A stretch of DNA of 22,336 nt from an uncultured Anaerolineae bacterium (GTDB taxonomy: Bacteria; Chloroflexota; Anaerolineae; B4-G1; DUEL01), in NCBI GenBank assembly GCA_937942115.1, contig CALDFY010000150.1, positions 1-22,336 on the forward strand, written 5' to 3'. How positions within the stretch are numbered: position 1 is the stretch's first letter; every line of letters begins with the position of its first letter. Under the pieces are notes generated by a model. The model did no database searches and was not told the origin of the DNA. It saw only the letters and a list, made by a program, of their open reading frames with translations. The position numbers and the translations under genes were made by a program. Of this stretch, positions 13,199 through 19,808 are shown piece by piece.

Positions 13199-14428
13199 AT
13201 GCGGAGAATGAACGGCGATTCCCCTCATCCCCACCGCAAAGTCTGGCCCTTTTTCTGGCCCCCCTCGCTGCTCCTGCGGCAGGGAGCCAGCACCCTCTAC
13301 TTCGGCCTTCTGGTAGGCTGGCGGTATCTCCCTTACTGGCTGATTCGCGAAAGCGTCCGGTCTATGCCGGTGGCTGCCGGGGCCATCGGTATGGGATGCA
13401 TCGGCTTCCCGGCCCACCCGGCCTGGGAAGTCACCGCCGCCTGCAACCTCCACTGCATCCACTGCCATACCTCCGGCAGACGCCCCGCCCCCGATGAACT
13501 GACCACCGCCGAGGCGAGGCGGTTCATAGAAGACCTGGCGGATGTACGGGCGTTCCGGATGCTGGTCTATACCGGCGGTGAGCCGCTGGTGCGTTCGGAC
13601 GTCCTGGAGTTAATGGACTATTCCCGGCGGGTCGGATTCGCCAACGTCATCGCCACCAACGCTACACTCATTGACGACGCGCTGGCCCGCGACCTGCGGC
13701 GGGTCGGCGTCGTCGGGGCCGCCGTCAGTCTGGACGCGCCCGACAAGCGGGTCCACGACTTCGTACGCGGCAGCCCCCGCGCATACGAGCGGGCCATAGA
13801 GGGGATGCGCGCGCTGCGCCGGGCCGGCATCCTTCTCCAGATTAATGTGACGGCGATGAAATACAACATAGACCTGCTGGACGAATTGCTGGCCCTTGCA
13901 GACGAACTGGGCTCCAGCATTATGTTGCTCTATCAACTGGTCCCTGTGGGGCGGGGCGAGAGCATCGCGGCCGCTTCTCTGGACCTGACGGAGAACGAGC
14001 GGCTGCTGCGCTTCCTGGCCGAGAAACAGCGGACGATCCACCCCATCGTAGAGCCGGTCGCCGGCCCCCAGTACTGGCCCCACCTTCTGGAGCAGCGGGG
14101 GCTGAAAGACGGCCTCTGGCTCCGCCTGGCCCGGCTTCTCTTCCACGGCTGCTCCGCCGGACGGGGGTTCGTCTACATCAAGCCCAACGGCGACGTCTGG
14201 CCCTGCCCGTTTGTGGACGTCTGTTGCGGGAACGTGCGGGAACGGCCGTTCCGCGATATCTGGCAGAACTCTCCGGTGTTTGAGGACCTGCGCCATCGGG
14301 AGACCCGGCTCAAGGGCAAGTGTGGATGGTGTCGCTACAACGGGATTTGTGGGGGGTGCCGGGGACGCGCACTGGCGCTAACAGGGGACTACATGGCCGC
14401 TGACCCCACCTGTTTCATCGGGACTTGA
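13199..14428 (+). CDS. radical SAM protein with SPASM domain
   Basis: The protein has 409 residues. The core carries the [4Fe-4S]/SAM motif CNLHCIHC (Cys82, Cys86, Cys89), then YTGGEPL (124-130). The C-terminal SPASM region is complete: Cys318-x12-Gly331-x4-Cys336, Cys342/343, then Cys375-x2-Cys378-x5-Cys384-x2-Cys387, and Cys405. This should bind two auxiliary clusters, as in PqqE, anaerobic sulfatase-maturing enzymes and AhbD/NirJ-like haem enzymes. Unusually, about 75 residues precede the core, with a hydrophobic/aromatic stretch (TLYFGLLVGWRYLPYWLI, about 32-49) that could sit on the membrane next to the UbiA partner. The start is ATG 13199; ATG 13208 is an alternative. No short precursor-peptide gene is visible nearby, so a small-molecule or quinone/haem-like substrate seems as likely as a peptide. 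Function unassigned. Confidence 0.92.
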   Translation: MRRMNGDSPHPHRKVWPFFWPPSLLLRQGASTLYFGLLVGWRYLPYWLIRESVRSMPVAAGAIGMGCIGFPAHPAWEVTAACNLHCIHCHTSGRRPAPDELTTAEARRFIEDLADVRAFRMLVYTGGEPLVRSDVLELMDYSRRVGFANVIATNATLIDDALARDLRRVGVVGAAVSLDAPDKRVHDFVRGSPRAYERAIEGMRALRRAGILLQINVTAMKYNIDLLDELLALADELGSSIMLLYQLVPVGRGESIAAASLDLTENERLLRFLAEKQRTIHPIVEPVAGPQYWPHLLEQRGLKDGLWLRLARLLFHGCSAGRGFVYIKPNGDVWPCPFVDVCCGNVRERPFRDIWQNSPVFEDLRHRETRLKGKCGWCRYNGICGGCRGRALALTGDYMAADPTCFIGT

Positions 14429-14452
14429 TCGGGAGCCGTCGCCCGGGCCCAT

Positions 14453-14480
14453 TTGACAAACGCCCCCTTTGGTCTACAAT
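14453..14480 (+). promoter_or_regulatory. near-consensus promoter for the HDAC-family gene
   Basis: Consensus TTGACA (14453-14458), a 16-base spacer and TACAAT (14475-14480). The predicted start near 14487 gives a leader of about 40 bases with AGGAGGT at 14514-14520. This is among the best promoter matches in the window. Confidence 0.7.
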
Positions 14481-14525
14481 ATCCCCGCGCTGGTTCTCTC
14501 TCCATTGGCTATCAGGAGGTGCCCG

Positions 14526-15557
14526 GTGGCGACCGGTTACGTCTATCACCCCGTCTATCTGGAGCATCACCAGCCCGGCCATCCGGAAAATGCCCGCCGT
14601 CTGGAGCGCATTATGGCCGCGCTCCGGGACGCGGGGGTCCTGGAGCGGCTGACCCCCGTAGAGGCCCGCCCAGCCACAGAAGAGGAACTGGCCCGGGTGC
14701 ACACCCCGGGCTACATCGCCCAGGTGCGGCGGGTGGCGGAGCGGGGCGGCGGCCATCTGGATGCCGACACCTACATGAACGCCCGTTCCTACGACGCCGC
14801 CGTCATGGCCGCCGGGGGGCTTCTGGCTCTGGTGGAGGCGGTGGTGGGGGGACAGGTCCGTAACGGCTTCGCCCTGGTCCGCCCGCCGGGCCACCACGCC
14901 CTCCCCGACCGGGGCATGGGCTTCTGCCTCTTCAACAACGTCGCCGTCGCCGCCCGCCACGCCCAGACCCTCCCCGGCGTCCGGCGTGTCTTCATCGCCG
15001 ATATAGACGTCCACCACGGCAACGGCACCCAGGCCGTCTTTGAGGCTGACCCCACTGTCTTCTACTTCTCCACCCACGAGTACCCCTACTACCCCGGCAC
15101 CGGTCACTGGAGCGAAGCGGGCGTCGGCGAAGGGGAAGGCTCCGTCCTCAACGTCCCCCTGCCCGCCGGAGTGGGAGACCTCGGGTTTGGTCGGGTCTAC
15201 GAAGAACTGGTCTGGCCGCTGGCCCGCCGCTTCCGCCCCGACCTGATCCTGGTCTCCGCCGGGTACGACTCTCACTGGCAGGACCCCCTGGCGATGATGC
15301 AACTCTCGCTGACGGGCTATGCCCGTATTGCGCGGGAACTGGTCGCAATGGCGGAGGAACTCTGCGGGGGACGGATTGTCTTCACGCTGGAGGGGGGTTA
15401 TCACCTGGATGTGCTGGCGCACGGGGTGCTGAATGCCTTCTACGCGCTGCTGGGGGAGGAGACGATTTCCGACCCCTTCGGCCCGCCGTTCCCCGCCAGC
15501 GAGCCGGATATCGGGCCCCTGCTGGCGCGCCTGAAGGAACGGCATCAGGTGCTTTGA
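14526..15557 (+). CDS. histone deacetylase-family zinc amidohydrolase (AcuC/acetylpolyamine-like)
   Basis: The protein has 343 residues. The GTG at 14526 is chosen because AGGAGGT sits five bases upstream and the protein then starts MATGYVYHPVYLEHHQPGHP, as the family does; the TTG at 14469 would overlap the promoter. The enzyme removes acetyl or other acyl groups from lysine or polyamines. Motifs: RPPGHHA with His123/His124, CLFNNVAVAA, DIDVHHGNGTQ with zinc ligands Asp161 and His163, STHEYPYYPGTG, SAGYDSH with ligand Asp248, and TLEGGY. It is of class II/acetoin-utilisation AcuC type. It has its own strong promoter and no obvious partner, so the substrate is open between protein lysines and acetylpolyamines. 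Confidence 0.93.
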   Translation: MATGYVYHPVYLEHHQPGHPENARRLERIMAALRDAGVLERLTPVEARPATEEELARVHTPGYIAQVRRVAERGGGHLDADTYMNARSYDAAVMAAGGLLALVEAVVGGQVRNGFALVRPPGHHALPDRGMGFCLFNNVAVAARHAQTLPGVRRVFIADIDVHHGNGTQAVFEADPTVFYFSTHEYPYYPGTGHWSEAGVGEGEGSVLNVPLPAGVGDLGFGRVYEELVWPLARRFRPDLILVSAGYDSHWQDPLAMMQLSLTGYARIARELVAMAEELCGGRIVFTLEGGYHLDVLAHGVLNAFYALLGEETISDPFGPPFPASEPDIGPLLARLKERHQVL

Positions 15558-15573
15558 TGTGGATGTTCCGTTC

Positions 15574-15651
15574 GTAGTCAGGCACGGAGCGTAGCGGAGT
15601 GCCGTTTAGGTTTAGATAGACGCGACTCCGCTTCGCTTCGTCGCTGACTAC
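15574..15651. repeat. imperfect palindrome, copy 1 (left of LysM/M23 gene)
   Basis: 27-base arms at 15574-15600 (GTAGTCAGGCACGGAGCG...) and 15625-15651 (...TCGTCGCTGACTAC) match at 23 of 27 positions around a 24-base centre. A second copy lies at 17118-17186, so the two bracket the LysM/M23 peptidase gene. There is no coding capacity. Confidence 0.8.
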
Positions 15652-15677
15652 AAACCACTTACATGTTGTGAGGAAGC

Positions 15678-17102
15678 ATGAAGTCTTTCCGGTGGTTCCT
15701 GCTTGCGGCCCTCTCCCTTCTGATGGTATTCCCTCTCCCGGCGCAGGCCCAATCCGGCGGGCCGGGGGAGACCGCCGGTCCGCCTCCCGTTCATGAGCAC
15801 ATCGTCGCTCCGGGGGAGACGCTCTTCTCCATCGCCCGGCGGTACGGGACCACGGTGGACGCCATCGCCCACGCCAATGGGATCGCCGACCCCAGCCAGA
15901 TTTTCAGCGGCCAGCGACTGGTGATTCCGGGCGCGCTGGGGCCGGTGGATGCGTGGACGGCCCACATCGTCCGCCCCGGCGAGACCCTGGCCGGCATCGC
16001 CCGCCAGTACGGCCTGGACTGGCAGACCGTCGCGCTGGCAAACCACCTGGTCAACCCGACCCTGCTGGCCGTCGGGCAGGTCGTGCGGATACCGACCGGC
16101 CAGGAGAAGGCGACGGGTGCCCTTCACGCCGTCCAGCCCGGAGAGACCCTGTTCCATGTGGCCTTCCGGTACGGGGTCTCCTTCTGGGACCTTCTGGCGG
16201 CGAACTGGACCGACCGGCCCCCCGTCGCCCTTTCCGGGCAGTGGCTGCTGGTGCCCGGCGCGCGGCCGACCTGGATGCCGTCCCCCTTCCAGAAAATAGA
16301 CGTCACCCCGATTCCGGCGCGCCAGGGGGATGCCCTCACCGTCATCGTCCACACCACGAAGCCGGTGATATTGGAGGGTCGTCTTTTTGACCGCGCCGTC
16401 CCCTTCGCCGAAGAGAACGGCGTCTATTACGCCTACATCGGCGTCCATGCGTTCACCGAGCCGGGCCTCTACGAGATGACATTGACCGCCGCCACCGAGG
16501 GGGAGACGGCGACCGTTACCGTGGCGGTCCGGGTGGAGGACGGAGGGTACGGCCACGAGCGGATAGATGTTCCCCCCAGCCGCGCCCGTCTCTTGGACGC
16601 GGCGGTCATCGCGGCAGAGCGGCAGCGGCTCCGGGAGGTCCGGGCACTCTTCACGCCGCAGCGGTACTGGCGGGGGCCGTTCCGGCTGCCGGTGGAGGCG
16701 GCGGTCAGTTCCTACTTCGGGACCCGCCGCTCCTACAATGGCGGGCCGTACAACAGTTACCACGAAGGGGTGGACTTTGACATCGGGGCGGGGGCGAAGG
16801 TATACGCGCCGGCCGACGGCGTTGTCGTCCTGGCGGAGCCGCTGGCAGTACGGGGCAACGCGGTGGTCATAGACCACGGCTGGGGCGTGCTGACCGGCTA
16901 CTGGCACCTCTCCCGCATAGAGGTAACGGTGGGACAGCGGGTGCGCGCGGGGGACGTCATCGGACGGGTGGGGAACACCGGCCTCTCCACCGGCGCGCAC
17001 CTGCACTGGGATTTCTGGGTGGGGGGCATCAACGTGAACGGCCTGCGCTGGGTCGCCGCCGATGGCCCCGGGGCCGTGCCGGAGCGGGCCGGCGCGCCCT
17101 GA
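15678..17102 (+). CDS. secreted LysM-repeat M23 metallopeptidase (cell-wall endopeptidase)
   Basis: The protein has 474 residues from the ATG at 15678, with GAGGAA just upstream. A signal peptide (1-24, ending AQA) exports it. Three LysM modules for glycan binding follow: about 39-84 (HIVAPGETLFSIARRYG), 96-139 (HIVRPGETLAGIARQYG) and 150-193 (HAVQPGETLFHVAFRYG). A beta-rich linker covers about 205-290. The M23/LytM domain has zinc ligands His362 and Asp366 (YHEGVDFD), catalytic His410 (GYWHLSR) and His441/His443 (GAHLHWDF). All active-site residues are present, so it should cut peptide cross-links in peptidoglycan rather than be an inactive EnvC/NlpD-type activator. It may also aid daughter-cell separation. 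Both flanks carry the same palindromic repeat. Confidence 0.95.
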   Translation: MKSFRWFLLAALSLLMVFPLPAQAQSGGPGETAGPPPVHEHIVAPGETLFSIARRYGTTVDAIAHANGIADPSQIFSGQRLVIPGALGPVDAWTAHIVRPGETLAGIARQYGLDWQTVALANHLVNPTLLAVGQVVRIPTGQEKATGALHAVQPGETLFHVAFRYGVSFWDLLAANWTDRPPVALSGQWLLVPGARPTWMPSPFQKIDVTPIPARQGDALTVIVHTTKPVILEGRLFDRAVPFAEENGVYYAYIGVHAFTEPGLYEMTLTAATEGETATVTVAVRVEDGGYGHERIDVPPSRARLLDAAVIAAERQRLREVRALFTPQRYWRGPFRLPVEAAVSSYFGTRRSYNGGPYNSYHEGVDFDIGAGAKVYAPADGVVVLAEPLAVRGNAVVIDHGWGVLTGYWHLSRIEVTVGQRVRAGDVIGRVGNTGLSTGAHLHWDFWVGGINVNGLRWVAADGPGAVPERAGAP

Positions 17103-17117
17103 GATGGGTCTGAGCTC

Positions 17118-17186
17118 GTAGGCAGGCACGGAGCGCGGCGGAGTGCCGTTCTGGACGCCACTCCGCTTCGCTTCGTGGCTCACTAC
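17118..17186. repeat. imperfect palindrome, copy 2 (right of LysM/M23 gene)
   Basis: 27-base arms at 17118-17144 and 17160-17186 match at 21 of 27 positions around a 15-base centre. The sequence is closely related to the 15574-15651 copy: both have GGCACGGAGCG, CGGAGTGCCGTT and ACTCCGCTTCGCTTCGT. The stop codon and last base pairs of the minus-strand DUF2007-like gene are inside its right edge. It may also end transcription of the two convergent genes. Confidence 0.8.
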
Positions 17187-17470
17187 GAACGCTTTTGAAT
17201 TCTCCGGCGCGCCCTGGGGAGGCGCCGGGGATGCTCTCGGGCCCGAAGCATCCGGCGGGCCTTTCGCCCCCAGCGGGCCGGCACCAGCACCTGGACCTCT
17301 CCCAGGCCGTCCACCGTCAGCCCCAGGGCCCGCCCGGCGCTCTCGTAGCGAAGGACGGCGGGAATGCCGTGGCTCCGGAGGTACGTCCGCACCACTTCGG
17401 CCTGCAGCAGCCCCTGGGTGATGGTGACCACTTCGTAGCGGGTCGGGTGGAAGATTCGGCGAGCCGTCAT
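17183..17470 (-). CDS. DUF2007-like small protein (putative signal-transducing)
   Basis: The protein has 95 residues from the ATG at 17470, with GGAG four bases before it. The segment VVTITQGLLQAEVVRTYLRSHGI then PAVLRYESAGRALGLTVDG and EVQVLVPARWGRKARRML matches the DUF2007 pattern: an alpha/beta ferredoxin-like fold in which a helix with QAEV or EAEL is followed by an Ile-Pro strand and a VLVP strand. Its biochemical role is unknown. The extra C-terminal 20 residues are very basic (RRLPRARRRIQKRS). The last codons reach into a palindromic repeat that supplies the TAG. It is divergent from the EamA gene with only 21 bases between starts. Confidence 0.75.
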   Translation of the reverse strand: MTARRIFHPTRYEVVTITQGLLQAEVVRTYLRSHGIPAVLRYESAGRALGLTVDGLGEVQVLVPARWGRKARRMLRAREHPRRLPRARRRIQKRS

Positions 17471-17491
17471 CCTTCTCCCCGATAGAATCCT

Positions 17492-18370
17492 ATGACGATT
17501 CTGCCCTCAGACCCCGCCCGTCGGCGGGGAATCCGCAACACGGCTCTCTCCAGTTTCTTCCTGGGATGGGCGCCCATCCTGGGGAAACTGGCCTACGCTC
17601 AGGGCGTCACCCCGTTCAGCCTGGCCGCCTTCCGCACGCTGGTCGCGGTCCTCCTGCTCTGGGGCTGGTATCTGCTCTTCCGGCGAGACTGGCTGACCCG
17701 GCTGCGGTGGGGGGAACTGATCGGGTGCATCGCCGTCGGCACCATCAACGGCATCGGTTCCCTGCTCTACTACTCCGGCCTCTCCCGTCTGGACGCGTCG
17801 CTGGCCTCGTTTCTGAACACGCTGTATCTCCTGTGGGTGGTCCTCTTCCTGGCCGCCTCCGGTCAGCCGGTGGGACGGGTCACCCTGCTGCGGATTGCGC
17901 TGGCGATTGGCGGCGTTTATCTCCTCACCGGAGGGAGCAAGGGGGAGCCGAACTGGCTGGGCGCGATGCTGATGGTGGCCTCGGCGGCGACTTTCGGATG
18001 GCACCTGGTGATGGGCCAGTGGCTTCTGGCGGACGTCCCCTCGCAGGCCGCAACGCCCTACATCCTCACCGCGATGGCCGCGACGGTGGGCCTGGCGCGG
18101 GTCCTTCAGGGGAGACCGGTAGAGCCGATCCCGGCGGGCGGGTGGGGGGTCATCATCGCCCTGGGAGCCACCACCGCCATTTCTCGCCTCCTGATGTTTG
18201 CGGGCCTGCGGCGGCTGGGCGGCATTGAGACGGCCCTGATCAGCCTGCTGGAACTGATCGTCTCCCTGGGGCTGGCCTTCCTGCTCTTGGGGGAGCGGAT
18301 GACCCCCCTGCAGTGGGGCGGCGGCGTCATCCTGGTGGGCGGGATTCTGCTGGGCGCACGGGAGCGGTAG
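17492..18370 (+). CDS. EamA/DMT-family transporter
   Basis: The protein has 292 residues with ten predicted membrane helices in two EamA halves (about 17-135 and 150-290), the normal length and layout of drug/metabolite-transporter permeases. Hallmarks include FFLGWAPILGKLAYAQGVTPFSLAAFR at the start of half one and a C-terminal LELIVSLGLAFLLLGERMTPLQW, the typical E-P/S-x-x-A-x-x-x-x-L-x-E segment. It probably exports or imports a small metabolite through the cytoplasmic membrane; the substrate cannot be told. The start is the ATG at 17492, with a TAGAAT just before it but no matching -35. The repeat-rich gap that follows separates it from sucD. Confidence 0.9.
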   Translation: MTILPSDPARRRGIRNTALSSFFLGWAPILGKLAYAQGVTPFSLAAFRTLVAVLLLWGWYLLFRRDWLTRLRWGELIGCIAVGTINGIGSLLYYSGLSRLDASLASFLNTLYLLWVVLFLAASGQPVGRVTLLRIALAIGGVYLLTGGSKGEPNWLGAMLMVASAATFGWHLVMGQWLLADVPSQAATPYILTAMAATVGLARVLQGRPVEPIPAGGWGVIIALGATTAISRLLMFAGLRRLGGIETALISLLELIVSLGLAFLLLGERMTPLQWGGGVILVGGILLGARER

Positions 18371-18410
18371 GGCGACTCCGGAGCCGTTGTAGGGGCAGGC
18401 CTCATCCCTC

Positions 18411-18442
18411 CCCCTCTCCTGACCTTTCGGTCAGGAGAGGGG
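18411..18442. repeat. 14-bp perfect hairpin CCCCTCTCCTGACC/GGTCAGGAGAGGGG
   Basis: A 14-bp stem (18411-18424 with 18429-18442) and TTTC loop lie 40 bases after the EamA stop. Its stem is the same as the 13-bp hairpin at 4779-4808. It may work as terminator or mRNA 3'-end protection for EamA. It lies within the outer left part of the large palindrome and looks like an insertion there. Confidence 0.75.
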
Positions 18443-18450
18443 AGGGGGTG

Positions 18451-18723
18451 GCCCCTCACAAGTTTAGGTTTTTTCACGCCCCTCTCGTTCTGGGCGGGCG
18501 ACGGGCTTCTTTGCCCCTCACCCCCCTTGCCCCCCTCTCCCCATCGCTCCGCTCTGGGGAAAGGGGGGGTTTTTTGGGCGGGCGGCTTCGCCGCCCGCCC
18601 AAAAACCCCCCTTTCCCCAGAGCGGAGCGATGGGGAGAGGGGGGCAAGGGGGGTGAGGGGCAAAAAAGCCCGTCGCCCGCCCAGAACGAGAGGGGCGTGA
18701 AAAAACCCACACTTGTGAGGGGC
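18451..18723. repeat. giant near-perfect palindrome, arms about 135 bp
   Basis: The left arm (18451-18586) and right arm (18590-18723) are reverse complements apart from three mismatches and two one-base length differences in G and T runs. The three-base loop TTC is centred at 18588 within a GGGCGGGCGGC/GCCGCCCGCCC core. The arms start and end with GCCCCTCACAAG and its complement. Beyond them, CCTCATCCC (18400-18408) and GGGATGAGG (18731-18739) continue the symmetry across the hairpin at 18411-18442. No transposase or other gene is inside. This and the nearby hairpin occupy most of the 457-base gap between EamA and sucD. Confidence 0.9.
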
Positions 18724-18827
18724 AAGGGGGGGGATGAGGGGGCAAATTCCACCTCAGGCGATTGCCCAAATCATTTGTTAAACTGCAACAGCGGCAGGCG
18801 AAGACTTCACACTTCACTGGAGGCACC

Positions 18828-19703
18828 ATGGCCATTCTGGTAGATAAAAACACCCGCCTGGTCGTTCAGGGTGTGACCGGGCGCGAGGGCGAATTCCACA
18901 CCCGACAGACCCTGGATTACGGCACCAACGTTGTCGCGGGCGTCACCCCGGGCAAGGGCGGACAGTTCGCCTGCGACGGCCGCGTCCCCGTCTTTGACAC
19001 CGTCCGGGAGGCCGTAGAGGCTACCGGCGCCAATACCTCCGTTATCTACGTCCCGGCCCCCTTCGCGCCGGATGCCATCATAGAGGCGGCGGACGCCGGG
19101 CTGGGCCTGGTCGTCTGCATCACCGAGGGCATCCCGGTCAACGAGATGATCCGGGTGAAGGCGTACCTGGATATGAAGGGGGTCCGGCTGATTGGCCCCA
19201 ACTGCCCGGGCCTGCTGACCCCTGGTCAGGCCAAAGTGGGCATTATGCCCGGCCATATCGCGATGCCGGGGCCGGTGGGCGTCGTCTCCCGCTCCGGCAC
19301 CCTCACCTACGAGGTCGTCTACGCGCTCACCGCGCTGGGCATCGGGCAGACGACCTGCGTCGGCATCGGCGGCGACCCCATCATCGGCACCCGTTTTGTG
19401 GACGTCCTGGCCCTCTTTGAGGCCGACCCGGAGACGAAGGCGGTAGTGCTCATCGGCGAAATCGGCGGCAACGATGAGGAAGTGGCGGCCCGCTTTATCG
19501 CCGAGCGGATGACCAAGCCGGTGGTCGCCTTCATCGCGGGCCGGACGGCGCCGCCAGGGAAGCGCATGGGCCACGCCGGGGCCATCATTGAGGGCGGCAC
19601 CGGGACGGCGGCGGAGAAAATCGCCGCGCTGGAGGCCGCCGGGGTGCGCGTGGCGGAACATCCGGAGCAGATTGCCCGGATGGTAGCGGAGGCAATATTG
19701 TGA
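18828..19703 (+). CDS. sucD: succinyl-CoA ligase alpha subunit (SucD)
   Basis: The protein has 291 residues from the ATG at 18828, with GGAGG five bases before it (MAILVDKNTRLVVQGVTGREG). SucD binds CoA and carries the phosphohistidine of the TCA-cycle enzyme that joins succinyl-CoA to ADP/GDP phosphorylation. Visible are the CoA-binding N-terminus ending YGTNVVAGVTPGKGG, IGPNCPGLLTPG (122-133), SRSGTLTYE (154-162), GIGGDPIIGT (179-188), and the GKRMGHAGAI loop with active His249. Length and motifs are canonical. The beta subunit gene sucC normally precedes sucD, but it is absent here; a repeat-rich gap and EamA lie upstream. The stop codon is inside the first unit of a heptamer array. Confidence 0.95.
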   Translation: MAILVDKNTRLVVQGVTGREGEFHTRQTLDYGTNVVAGVTPGKGGQFACDGRVPVFDTVREAVEATGANTSVIYVPAPFAPDAIIEAADAGLGLVVCITEGIPVNEMIRVKAYLDMKGVRLIGPNCPGLLTPGQAKVGIMPGHIAMPGPVGVVSRSGTLTYEVVYALTALGIGQTTCVGIGGDPIIGTRFVDVLALFEADPETKAVVLIGEIGGNDEEVAARFIAERMTKPVVAFIAGRTAPPGKRMGHAGAIIEGGTGTAAEKIAALEAAGVRVAEHPEQIARMVAEAIL

Positions 19704-19777
19704 TTCGTGAATCGTGAAGCGTGATCGTGAGGCGTGATTCGTGAATCGTGAAGCGTGATCCGTGAGGCGTGATTCGT
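19702..19777. repeat. heptamer tandem array GANNCGT x11
   Basis: Eleven successive units: GATTCGT, GAATCGT, GAAGCGT, GATCGT (one base short), GAGGCGT, then GATTCGT, GAATCGT, GAAGCGT, GATCCGT, GAGGCGT and GATTCGT. The order of five units is repeated, so there is a 35-base higher-order period. The array starts inside the sucD stop codon and lies between sucD and the DUF917 gene. Confidence 0.9.
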
Positions 19778-19808
19778 GGACGGCAAATCCTCTGCAGAGG
19801 AGGCAACG

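Noticed and set aside
13199..14428. MqnC/MqnE of futalosine menaquinone synthesis
   Set aside because: Those enzymes lack a SPASM region; this protein has a full SPASM cysteine set and no mqn neighbours.
15648..17183. 511-residue open frame on the minus strand opposite the LysM/M23 gene
   Set aside because: Antisense shadow of a clear LysM/M23 protein; ends in palindrome DNA.
17483..17492. Leaderless promoter for EamA (TAGAAT before ATG)
   Set aside because: A start set by this -10 would lie after the ATG, and no -35 matches at 16-18 bases.
18451..18723. Insertion sequence
   Set aside because: No transposase frame, no recognisable target-site duplication; arms meet at a three-base loop.
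18828..19703. FdrA-type acyl-CoA synthetase of allantoin/oxamate catabolism
   Set aside because: FdrA is much longer and divergent; this protein has canonical SucD length and GHAGAI phosphohistidine motif.
19702..19777. CRISPR array
   Set aside because: Units are 7 bases with no spacers and no cas genes; it is a simple tandem repeat.
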